This document shows, one piece after another, positions 33,161 through 43,749 of a stretch of DNA of 64,000 bases. The stretch covers positions 15,893,030-15,957,029 of the forward strand of contig NC_068346.1 in assembly GCF_014633365.1 (NCBI RefSeq), in the 5' to 3' direction. This DNA comes from Diospyros lotus (Eukaryota; Streptophyta; Magnoliopsida; Ericales; Ebenaceae). Both the position numbers and the translations under genes were made by a program. The notes beneath the pieces were generated by a model. The model ran no database searches and had not been told where the DNA came from. It was given only the letters and a program-made list of their open reading frames with translations. Numbering within the stretch: the first letter of the stretch is position 1; every line of letters starts with the position of its first letter.

Positions 33161-33165
33161 AAATT

Positions 33166-35079
33166 TGGCTGCACTCCCACCCTGCAATTAAAACACAAAA
33201 CAAAACACAATAAAAATTTTATATTTGTTTTCTTTATTTAGGTGAGAGGTTTATATTCGTCAGTGTACGAGTGCAGTTGTAGTCCAAATTTAAATTTATA
33301 TTTTTTGAAGAGTCCAGGTCGTCCACTAAGAGATTTATTTATGGCAAAATAAAAAGAATGTCACACACAAACACACACGCATTTGGACAAATTGGCAACA
33401 AAATTTTTTATGGTTTTTTAAACAACAGATACTAGGAAATAAATTAAGGCAGTAATTGAAATAAATACTTAAAGTGAGAATATAAAATTGGATAGTACTT
33501 GAGTTAAAATAATTTCAGTGCCAACCCGTTGATTCCCAAATTTTAGCATAAAAAATTAGCAACATTAATTTAATTCCAGATATGAGGGTTTGTTATTAAA
33601 TGCAATTAGAGATGATGATAGTTCTAGTTTAAACAATCCCCATACATGATATGCGGGATTCTAATTTAAGCAACTACCATAAATTCAATTGCAATTAATA
33701 CACAAAACAACTAAAGTAATCATCCAAATTTGGGTATGATAGCGTTTCTAGTTCTAGTAACTCTCATGCATGACATGAAAGCTCTAAGTTAGGCTTACGC
33801 TCCAATCCAAACCTAGTGATTTCTCAATAATCAAAACACACTCATACTGAAGTTTAAATTAATGTTACTCATTTAAAGCGTAGCTTTCTTTGGGAATCAT
33901 TGGCGTTGGACACTGTCCTTGCCTTAACCCAAGATTAGATTTAGCTACTCATTTTCATTTAAAAGTTAATTGACATGAATTTAAACGACGTAATTTAAAT
34001 AACAGAATTTAAATGACAAGAATTAAAATAGCAGAAACTAACCGGCCATTTAGGCGGTGAATAATTAAAAGACAAGAATTAAAATTGCAGAAATTTAAAG
34101 ACATAAATTAACCGGCCATTTAGGCAGTGAATAATAAAGTAACAATAAATGGCATAAGAATTAAAAAGAAGAAATGAAGGAAGTAAGATCACAAGAGAGA
34201 ATACTAAAGAAAAGGGGAAAGAACAAGAACAATTCTCAAAGAGAGAATTATAAAGAAATAACTAAACTTTGATTCAAGAATAATAATCACACTTACAAAT
34301 GCAATCAAGTGAGCTATTTATAGGCCACAAGATGCAATACAAACCACACAATTTCAATTATTCAATTAGACATAATTATATCTAATGGGCACTCACACAC
34401 TTAAAGTTAAATGGATTTTAGCTATAATACACACCTAATATTAAATGGATTTTAGCTAAAATACATACCTAATAAAGCACTCATAAAGTTAAATGGATTT
34501 TAGCTATAATATCCACCTAATAGTTAAATGGATTTTAGCTAAAAAACACACCTAATAAAGCTCTCACATAAAAAATAAAAATAGATTTCTATAAATTGGT
34601 TTTTTTATCTTTATTAGGATTAAAAATAATCCTTGAACCTTCTCCAAATAATATCTTCCATGGATTGCTCAAATTGGGCCTTAATTCTTCATGGGCTTGA
34701 ATTCTTCATGAATTTTAATTTTTCATGGGTTTGATTTCTTCATAGGTTTGATTTCTTCATGGACTTTAAGTCTTCATGGGCTTGAATTCTTCATGCCTAA
34801 AAAAAACAAATAATTTAATGTTATCAATAAATTATATATTATATATATGTATTACACATGGCACATATATATATTACATGCATGCATATAATGGTGTATA
34901 TGTATTATATATAATTTTATATATTATTATTATTTACTTTAGAACTTCATTTCATTCATCTTTCAATTTAAACTTGCATATAACCATAAAATATATATTA
35001 ATATCTAATTTAAACCATTTTTAAGATCAAAAGAAGGGTATAATTATAATAAAATTTTTACAAAATTAACCACTAATCA
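33166..35079 (-). repeat. 5' LTR of copy R
   Basis: 1914 bp, running TGGCTGCACTCC to CCACTAATCA on the plus strand. It is colinear with 12486-14399 and carries two units of the 70-bp repeat (near 34040-34115). Four copies of an AAATGGATTTTAGCT word lie at 34405-34545, and the minus-strand TATAAATAG box is at 34313-34321. The primer site lies on its inner side. Confidence 0.9.
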
Positions 35080-35084
35080 CATGT
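35080..35084. repeat. Target-site duplication CATGT, right copy
   Basis: CATGT directly follows the outer LTR and equals 12481-12485. Confidence 0.9.
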
Positions 35085-37700
35085 CACTCTCAAGTATAAG
35101 GGTTTAGATAGTCGAGTATATCACATCTTTACTTGATTATTCTTACATATGTAATCGATTATTTTTGAAAACGAACTGAGCATTACTCGATTACTCTCAA
35201 GACTGACTTGATTGATTTTTCACAAAAAGCTTTCATATGCTTAATTTACATAAAAGATTTACTTGATTGACTCTCACATGTTTGATAAAATACTCGATTA
35301 TTTTGAACATATAGTCGTTTATTTGAACATCATACTTGATTAAAGGTTTGTCAAACTTAAGAATACTTCAAAAGGTTTTGGCATCATCAATGAATCAAAT
35401 TTACTAAAGAAAACATTTTCTCATTCAAATTTACCAGAAAATATTTTCTCATAAAATTAAAACACAACTTTCTCAACATAATATATTTTTCAAAAAAAAA
35501 TCTTTTTTTTTAAATACCAAACTCAATCTCAGACATAATTAGAAAAGTAAAGTTGTAGTAAATGAATAAAATATATAGAGAGTGTAAATTTAATATATAC
35601 AAAACAAGAAACTTCCCTATGAATGATAATATCAAATTTTATAATTGGAAAGATAATAACTTGATTTCTCATTTATCATTTGAACAACATATTTCTTTTA
35701 AAGAACTTTGAGAAATCAGATTTGTAAAATATTCTAATGACATAAAAGATGAATTCACAAACTTAAAAGCACAGTCAATTAGCATTCTTATGAATCAAAC
35801 TAAAGAGATTTAAGTAAGAAGTCTACCTCAGGGATACTTGATCCTGAATGCACACTTTAGCGATTTGGTTAGACAAAAGAATAATTCTTTAGAGCATCCT
35901 CTAGCTTTGACCAGATCAAAGAATCAGCCCTTTTTGAATATAAGACTGTAAAGCATACAAGGACTTTTGGATACCCCTATTTAATTTCTTGAGTCCTTAA
36001 GGGTTAGTATGATAGATATAACATAAGGATCAACCTTTAGAAGACTCATAAATATCTTAGATCCACTTGAAGATTTTAAATATGTATTCAATGTGGTCTA
36101 AATTTTTTCTTTTAAAAAATAGTAAAGATAGAACATGAAAACAAACATATGCTGTGTTATAAACAGATTTTCGAATGCTAGAATAAAGATTTGATAAGAA
36201 ATCTATTTTGAAACAGATTTTTAATGAGAAATGCAACTAGATTTCATCTAATAATTTTAAGCAATTTTCTATGAAATGCATTTTGAAAAAGAGATTTGAT
36301 GAACAATGCAAATGATTTTTAAAGTATGATATGATGCATTTTTCAAGAACTGCATTTCCTGATAGCGCATAAAATTGAAACTTCATGAGATTTACCAATA
36401 TCATTATATATGCATATTACTCATGATTGATAGAGAACACAGAAATAGAGACCACTTGCTCTTTTTCATTTTCATTTCAGCACACTTACTTGAATAATAC
36501 TTCTAAGGGGAAATACCTTTTAATGCTGCAGCTCATTTTCAAGAAAAGTTAAAATAGATAAAAACATATGCAAGTTCTTGAAAAAAGATACTTGGAAATT
36601 CTTTTTCATAGGAAGATATCTAAATATTAGAGACGCTTGGTAAAACATTTTATAGACAATCACCTAGCAAAAACAAAAAAATTGATTCTATCAATGCACA
36701 TAAAAATCACTCAATTCATATAAATGAAACTCATAAGATCATATAAATAAATAAAAAAATAGAGCACAGCCATCAGAAAAATAAGCATCACCTTAACAAG
36801 TTAGCTTTAAAAAAACGCACAAATGATTATCCAAGAAAATTTAGAGCACCTACTTTGATACCACTTTAAAGATTATCCAAGAAAAAGGTGAAATGGGTAT
36901 TTTGAATATTTATAATAATAATGGAAATATCTTGAGAATCATGATGCAGTAAAGTTATTTGGTCAAATCATTTTTCTTAAACTTAAAACAGATGTAGCAA
37001 TTGAAAATGTAATCAAGCATATATGAATCATAATAGATATTTCATAACGATTCTTTCGAAAGATTTTAAACAATTAAAATGTATGGATTCTTGGAAGCAA
37101 TTTAGAAAACCTTTATGCACCAACAAGAAGTAGAGTGAACCATATAAATCTAAACATATGCTTTGCAATGGAAAAGGAAACCTTTCTGAACATGCAATGG
37201 TAACTATTATAGAGATGTTTTATGAAAACAGTAGGCAAGTCTATTTTAGACAAAGAATGTTTATACTAAGATAAGTAGCAGATCTGAAATTAATGAAATA
37301 ATAAAACAATTATGAGAATGTAAAAGCATGTATTTTTTAAGATGATTCTAGCCAAGACAACATTGGAATAACAGTTAAAAAGAAATACAAAAAAATGAGC
37401 TTATGAATGAAAAATATTTTATAACAAATAAGGTAAAAGCAATTCAAACAAAAGTATAAAAATAATTAACATGAACACAATAATTTAGAGTGGTTCGACC
37501 AACTACCTAATCCACTACCTTAGTTTCTTATTAGAGATTTGAAAACTATCGATTAAGGAAATTAACTTTTAGGATTTAGTTATGACCCATAACATATGTA
37601 TAAAAATAATTAACTTGGGACACATTTTTTACAACTTCAAGTAAAACCTTCACTTTTATGAACCATGTAAGAACCCAACTTTTACAATCCACAGAAGAAA
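35085..37700. other. AT-rich intergenic or old repeat DNA, no gene
   Basis: I find no supported coding region on either strand. The first 260 bases continue the ACTCGATTA vocabulary of the left flank. On the minus strand at about 36866-36847 the text TGGTATCAAAGTAGGTGCTC resembles a copia primer-binding site (initiator tRNA-Met type). AGTGGTTCGACCAACTACCT at 37491-37510 is a phrase often seen in plant copia LTRs. These hint at an old minus-strand copia element, but no protein remnant supports it. Confidence 0.4.
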
Positions 37701-38023
37701 TTTAACGTGAAAACATATTTAGAACTTGCCGACCAGAGAGCTTGCCGGAGGTGGCCAGAGCAGCCGCCGAAAACCACAGAAAAGAAGAAGGTGCCGGCAC
37801 TGTTTGCATGTGTTGAAAACTACAAGGAAGGATGGAAAATTTGAAGGAACTGCCGCTGGTAGCTGTGGCCAAATTGAACAGATTCAGATGCTGGTTCAAC
37901 CAAGACAAGATAGCAATCAAATAACTGTGTAGAAGTCGAAGAACAAACAAGAATCCAGGGGCTTGAATATTTATAAACAATAACAGTAATGATGAAGTAA
38001 GTAAGCAGTAAGTAACTGCAAGA
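37701..38023. other. Unassigned region before the LINE
   Basis: The composition becomes richer in G and C. A 109-codon minus-strand frame (38031-37702) with hydrophobic stretches has no recognisable family and probably is not a gene. It may be LINE 5' leader or older repeat. Confidence 0.3.
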
Positions 38024-39930
38024 TGCTTCAAAGGAAGAAAGCTAGACTGAAGGGGAGAAGAAAGGAGAAAGTTACAGGGGCCCCTATTTCTATGAGGCGT
38101 TCAGGTCGAGTGAGTGGCAGGCGCGAGGAAGGCCCCCAAGGGAATGTTTTGTAAGAATCATCGATTCTAGACAATTCTTTGAGCACAGCAAGGGAAAGGG
38201 TGAACAAAAAACTCAGCAAGGAGGCGTCAGATACTCAGGTTGATGTGTAAAAGACAAGGGATAGAAAAACAGGGGATACTGAGACCGATAATATCCGACC
38301 AGTGGAGGCGTTATCAGAGCTTGGGGGAACTAGAAAGTAGATCTTGGGGCACGATAGGTCTGTAGAAAGGGCAAAGGGAAGCCAACAACTTGTCTTGGTG
38401 TGCAAGAAGCCCGGCTTGGATTTCCCAGAACAGAGGAGGAAAAAACAGAGCATCCGGGAACCTTATCTGTTGAAGCGGTGCATGGGCTTTGTCAGCCTGA
38501 ATATCCATCCATGGGGCACGACAAGGGAGATGGCCTCAGTGGGAGAGAAGGAGGCGAGCCCTTGTCCGTCGCCTTTATGAGCCCAACGGCGGCTGAGGAT
38601 TCTGCTGCCCATCGGACGGAAGCTAAGTCCGCCGCTGCGACTGTATGGACGAAGCCCTCAGCCATAGCTGAAAAGCTAGAAGATGGCCGACACCAACATG
38701 TCAGATCTGGGCATCCACTTGAGGGACAAAAGCTGATGCATTATGGGTCACAAAAGGAGGGAATCCATGGGAAAGAAATGGCAAAGAATGGGGCTGCATA
38801 TGGTGGAAATGATAAAGGTGGGGACGTACCTGATGGAAAATTTGGGAGCTACGGGGCTGCCACCTTGGATGCAAATGGTGGGGATGTGCATGGTGGGGCC
38901 CTTATGGATAACCTCAACCGAGATATCCTTTGATTAAAAAGAATCCCCCCAATTATAACACGGTCATGCATGGTAATAATAGATCTCCTGAGCAGGCTAA
39001 AGATAAGGGGAAAGAAGACATGGGTACGATAAAAAAACAACTCTAAATCGTGGATGCATATCGTTGACGAAGAAAGCCCGAATGAACAACAACAGCTGGA
39101 ATACATCTCCCTGCATATTCAAGAGAATGGTGTCTCCAAGATTCAGTTCTTAGAAGATATCATAGAGGATGGGTCTCAGATTTGGAAGAGCACGCTCGTA
39201 GGCTATTTTATTGAGCGACGTCTTTCATTCCAAGTGGTTCAATCACTGGCTCGGAGGATGTGGCAGCAGTTCGGACTCATTGAGGTATTATCAACAACTC
39301 AAGTTTCCATTTCTTTTGATTTGATAGTATTGATAGTATGCTTAGAGTATTTAATTCTGACCCGCATCACTTTGCGAGATGTCATATTTTCCTTCATCGC
39401 TGGGAGCCCGGTATAATTTTGCGTAAGGACACCCACCGGGTCATTCCTATGTGGGCTAAAATTTATGGGGTCCATCTCGAGGGTTGGAATAGAAAGGGAT
39501 TATCTACAGTTGCTAGTGCCCTGGGAAATCCCCTCCATGCAGATCTAGTGACTGAGCAAAAATCCAGACTGGATTTTATTAGGGTATGTGTTGAAATTAA
39601 CTCTTCATGCAGCTTTCCTAAATATATATATTGAATTATTCCAAGAGGTAGATGAAGTAACTAAGGAATCTAAAGTTTTGAAGCTGTCAGTAGAATATTA
39701 GGGGTTGCTATCAATTTGTTCTCATTTTGTGGTGTTTGGTCACTCAGAAATAGGCCAAAAGTTTCGGTTCCTAATAATCCCGGGGGCTCTCCACGAGGGG
39801 AAGTTCTAGGAACGTCATCTGAGGGGGTGACAAAGAGCCATGTAGAATCCCAAGGAAAAAATAAAAAACTTGCTCATAAAATTGCAAGATGGATTAGAAA
39901 GGATACGGTGCCCGTCTAGTCTATGGATGT
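38024..39930 (+). pseudogene. Plant L1-type LINE ORF1 (DUF4283 and zinc-knuckle region)
   Basis: ORF1 encodes the RNA-binding protein of the LINE. A basic start (M-L-Q-R-K-K-A-R-L, then R-R-S-G-R-V-S-G-R) is followed by broken linker sequence. At about 39160-39640 lies a DUF4283-like domain: W-K-S-T-L-V-G-Y-F-I-E-R-R, V-F-N-S-D-P-H-H-F-A, R-V-I-P-M-W-A-K-I-Y-G-V-H-L and F-I-R-V-C-V-E-I-N. Traces of the following zinc knuckle (C-S-H-F-V-V-F-G-H-S) appear near 39720-39750. Frameshifts and stops are present throughout. Confidence 0.65.
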
Positions 39931-40293
39931 CAGGAACGTGGACTTGAGGATTGTCTCTACCCAACCTTTGGAAGAACCTTTGGAAATCAATCCTTTGATG
40001 AGTAATCAATTTGGCATCTTAGCAGAGGAGGATCCTAATATTCCTTCCCCCACATGAGCCTATGTCTCATATTGAGGATCTTAAGGCTGTCAAGGGGGAT
40101 CGGGAGTCTGAACGGGGAAGTTTTGGAGATTGTAACGGAGAGGAATACTCAGCTAGTGTGTCTAGAAATAGTAAAATCTCAAAGTCCAAGGCAAAGTAGG
40201 AGCGTGAGAAGAAGCAAGATAATAGAAAAGAGATAGTGAGCCCTGTTGATGGGGCCTGGGGAATTTCCTACAGAAGGATGTTCCATGATCTAG

Positions 40294-41632
40294 GTAGCAT
40301 CATGGAATATTAGGGGTCTAAATCAGTCCCTTAAGCAATGGGAGATTTGGTCTCTCATTTTTCATCTTAAGTTATCCATAGTGGTGCTCTTGGAGACTAG
40401 AGTTCAAGTAGCATAGGTGCATGCTGTCTTGCACCTCATTATGCTATTATGGGAGTGGGTGTTTGATTACGATTACTGTCAAAATGGGCGTATTTGGATT
40501 GGTATGATTTGGCGGCTGTCCACTTGGAGTGTCTAGGGAAGTTTGATCAGTTTTTCCATTTTAGTGTTTCTAGTGATAAACTTTCTTCCCTTTTCTTTTT
40601 AACTGGTGTTTACACTAAAAATGAGGAGGTGGCCCAGGAAAGCTTATGGTGTTCCATTTGAAGAGTGGGTGCAGCTATCTCGGGTTATCCTTGGGTTCTT
40701 TTGGTTGACTTCAATATGTGTCGTTATGTTTTAGAGATGAGGGGTGGTAATATTGGTGTCTCTCTAGGTATGCATCGGTTTAATAATTTCCTTTTGGAGT
40801 TTCCACATCAGGACTTAGTCTATAGTGGCCCCACTTTAACACGGAATAATAAGCGCTTAGGAGAGGATTGTATTTTTTAAAAGCTAGATAGAGTTCTTGT
40901 GAATGATGGTTGGCTTAGTAGGTTACCGAATAGCAAGGCTATCTTCTTACAAGCAGGGGTTTCAGATCATAGTCTCACGGTGGTTAGCTCGTTCGAGTCT
41001 ATCTAGACTAGGAGAGGCCCATTTCGCTTCCTCAACCACTTAGTAGATCACCCCTTATTTCTTGACAAGGTGAGGGCATCTTGGGGTTTAGTGGTGCGAG
41101 GTTATCTGATGTACTACCTAGTTTGTAAGCTCAAGGCTATAAAAGGGGCTATGAAGTCCCTCAATCATTCTCATGGTCATATTACTGAGAAAGTCATGGA
41201 TCTTAGGGTTAGGTTATATCAGGTTCAACAAATTCTCATTGATAACCCTAGTGATTCTGTTCTTCGACAGAGAGAGTATGAGTTAAACGGGAATTCGTTG
41301 GTAGCCTTATCCCAAGAATCGGAGTTCTTTAGGGTGCGAACGTGTGTGCAGTGGTCTGCGGAAGGTGACTGCTGCTCTTAGTACTTCTTCTAGTCTATGG
41401 TGGCTTGGCGTAATTATGGGAAGATCCTTAGTCTATAAAGGGATGATGGTACCACGATGGACTCTAATGAAGAGGTAGTTGGGACTCTAGTGAACTATTA
41501 TAAGAATCTGTTGGGTAGTAGTGCTCAGGTGTCAGGTCTTCATTTCAAAGATATCGCCCCTTATGTGGTCAGACAGGTGGCTAGTGATAGCTGGGAAGGT
41601 CTCACAGCTCCCATGACTTTGGAAAAGGTTAG
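40294..41632 (+). pseudogene. LINE ORF2 part 1: endonuclease and start of RT
   Basis: The AP-type endonuclease begins with A-S-W-N-I-R-G-L-N-Q and continues through L-E-T-R-V, V-L-V-D-F-N (usual GDFN), L-D-R-V-L-V-N and S-D-H-S-L-T near 40960, in shifting frames. The N-terminal RT linker follows (V-G-T-L-V-N-Y-Y-K-N-L-L-G and L-T-A-P-M-T-L-E-K-V). It stops exactly at GAAAAGGTTAG, where an LTR inserts. The next codons (R-H-I-L) are at 50104. Confidence 0.75.
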
Positions 41633-41718
41633 TGTAATACCCCATTTTTTCCGGCATGTTATAACTTGGGACAATTTTGAGATAATAAATTTTTCTATTC
41701 AAAACTAATGCTAAGCAT
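41633..41718 (+). repeat. Solo LTR in the LINE, left piece
   Basis: It starts TGTAATACCCC right after the LINE codons and is cut after AGCAT by the copia element. The rest is 47833-50099. The LINE base word TTAG is present on both sides of the reassembled LTR (41629-41632 and 50100-50103), a four-base duplication. Confidence 0.75.
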
Positions 41719-43206
41719 TGTTGGAAATGTATGCCCTAAAGACACGTTTTGTTTAATTTATGGTAATGATGTTTCTTTTATTCAGTTTATGGCACATATA
41801 TTATTTGCATTTAATTGTTGGAAAGGTGTCCATGCTATTAAGTAAGTGATTCATGTGATGGGTCGTTCTTCACAGTTAGGCATGAATCATGGGTACTTAA
41901 TAAGCAAGAAAATATAAATCTTGATCTTTTGATAGAACTGGGCATTCTATCATGATAAGATCATTGTGCAATAGATCCTAATGGAGGATGGCTTGCCTTA
42001 GCCAGTAAACAGTCCGTTTACTCTAATTGTACAAGCGCATTTGGAATGCGTAGAGTGGACCTGTGATAGAAGCTAATGACAAATTACTAATTATCATGGA
42101 GCTAGTCTATCACTGCTACTACGTGGACGAGTACTCTAATACTTGAGTATTAGTTGGTGGTCTAGTGAACCTAGAGCTATATTCTGAGATTCATTGTAGG
42201 TGAGGTCTATCAAAGATCAATATCCTTTTGAGTTGGGAGTATGGTTTCTAATTAGCTAAGACAGACTAATACAAGATAGTTTCTGTGATTCACCCCCTTG
42301 TGATTGTCCAAGAATAATCGAATAATCCAGGGCCCTGGGAACGTGACTTAAGAGTGTGTGCTTCTGGGTAGCTCCCAGTGATAAGCAAGTACATTCGAGT
42401 AGTCACGGATTATTGGACTAGTGATCTAAGGATGGTAGAAGTCATTTAGAAAGGTGTTAGTACATTATTCCTTTCTAAATGATGGGTGTTACGCAGAGGG
42501 GTATTTTCGTCATTACACTAGTAGGTCAAAGACATGGCATATTCAAAATTATTCGTGGGGTCAGTGTTACCATATGGTGATAGTTGGAACACTTAGAATG
42601 ACAAAATATAGCTACTAGGTAGTAGGGATATTTTGGTCATTTTAGTAGCCGTGAATAATTTGTCTTTTGGTCCCCGGGGTAGCTCGATGTAACTCATGTA
42701 TTTTTTAATACATTTGGCTTGTTGGATGAATTACATTGAGAGAGAATTATTTTATTCAGAATGGTCCATTGGGCTAGAATAAAATAATAGTTCATTAGGG
42801 TTTTTAATTAATTAATTGGGCTAACCCAATTAGAAAATTAATTAAAAGATCTTGGCCCATTAGGGTTTGGCCCACTAGGGTTTTAACCCTAGGGTTCTCC
42901 CTATATATATCTCTCTTTAGTTGTTTTTTCATTGAAGTCGTTTTTCATTCTTCTTCACCGAAGAAAGGCCACGAGTTCGAGTCATACTCCGGAAGATCGA
43001 AAGGGTGCGTTTGAGTTCTGATGCGACGAAGTCGAAGGCTAGCAGGACAGCCGTCGTCTCCACAACGCGAAGAAGCTCCCATCGCTCCATTCCGTCCGGT
43101 AATCCGCCGCAAAAGTAAGTCTCCTAGATTCTTATCAATACGAGGAACGGTTTTGATTTTAAAACGCTTCCGCTGCATGCTTTGTTTCCTCGTTCATGAT
43201 CCTTCA
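41719..43206 (+). repeat. Copia 5' LTR
   Basis: Runs TGTTGGAAATG to GATCCTTCA. Short open frames near 43021 on both strands recur in the other LTR and are not genes. A TATATATATC word near 42902 may be the promoter TATA. Confidence 0.9.
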
Positions 43207-43208
43207 AG

Positions 43209-43220
43209 TGGTATCAGAGC
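43209..43220 (+). other. Copia primer-binding site (initiator tRNA-Met)
   Basis: TGGTATCAGAGC two bases after the 5' LTR is the standard copia primer site. Confidence 0.9.
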
Positions 43221-43749
43221 CACGGTTTTGTTGGTTTGAATCTAGGAGCATGCCTAGGATTAAAATCGGAAAAAGGGTGGTTCCTTTTACTGTTTAAATG
43301 CTGTTTTTCTGCGTTTATGGATCCCTCCAAGAATGGTTTTAGATGCCTTGTAAACCTCATGAGTGGAGGTATAGGATGTTGTAATCTGTTTTGTGTTTAT
43401 TCAAATAGATTCGATGTAAACCTCACGGTTGGGGTATAGGCGGATGTACAACCAGTTTTGATGGTTGATTTCATCAGTTCTATGTTTCTGTAATGCTGTT
43501 CATTCAAAAAGAACAAGATGCAGACGGAAAGAAGCCTGTTTTCCCTATTCGATCAGTGCTGTTGATGATGCAAAACAGGATGCAGTTTCGACCGGATTTG
43601 GAAGCGCTGTTTTGGAACAGATTGCCGTTTCAAAAGCCAGCATTCAGCCATCGGTTGGACAGGCTGAACGTGATGGAAGAATCGGCCAGATCTGGCTTCG
43701 GCTAAGGGCTTGAATCGATCATCACGAGAGATCAGTTTTTGGATGTTCC
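43221..43749 (+). other. Copia leader; expected gag and protease absent
   Basis: Only about 530 bases separate the primer site from the integrase frame, where a complete copia element has roughly 1.5 kb of gag and protease. I find no capsid, zinc knuckle or D-S-G/D-T-G protease motif here. Residual short frames show no family resemblance. Confidence 0.7.

Larger units (their letters stand above)
12486..35079. mobile_element. Composite of two opposed Athila-like LTR retrotransposons
   Basis: A 22.6 kb block between CATGT duplications holds copy F (plus strand, internal region 15124-24766, 3' LTR 24767-26806) and copy R (minus strand, internal region 26812-33165, 5' LTR 33166-35079). A chimeric outer LTR lies at 12486-14399 and a truncated LTR piece at 14675-15123. 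Athila affinity is judged from the long (1.9-2.0 kb) LTRs, the tRNA-Asp primer site, the single gag-pol frame without chromodomain, and extra sequence between pol and the 3' LTR. A captured LOG gene and an unknown Cys-rich ORF sit in the position where Athila relatives carry an env-like ORF. Confidence 0.8.

Noticed and set aside
12486..35079. Autointegration (cDNA inserting into itself) as sole cause of the inverted structure
   Set aside because: It could explain an LTR tip joined to an internal site with CATAC, but not two nearly full gag-pol regions carrying different stops and indels. Two separate copies are needed. It is kept as an alternative for one step only.
37702..38031. 109-codon minus-strand frame with hydrophobic N-terminus, possible small membrane protein
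   Set aside because: No family resemblance, no second copy and a position at the edge of a decayed LINE; likely chance.
43021..43239. Short frames shared by 43021 and 47642
   Set aside because: They are at the same place in the two copia LTRs and have no family resemblance.
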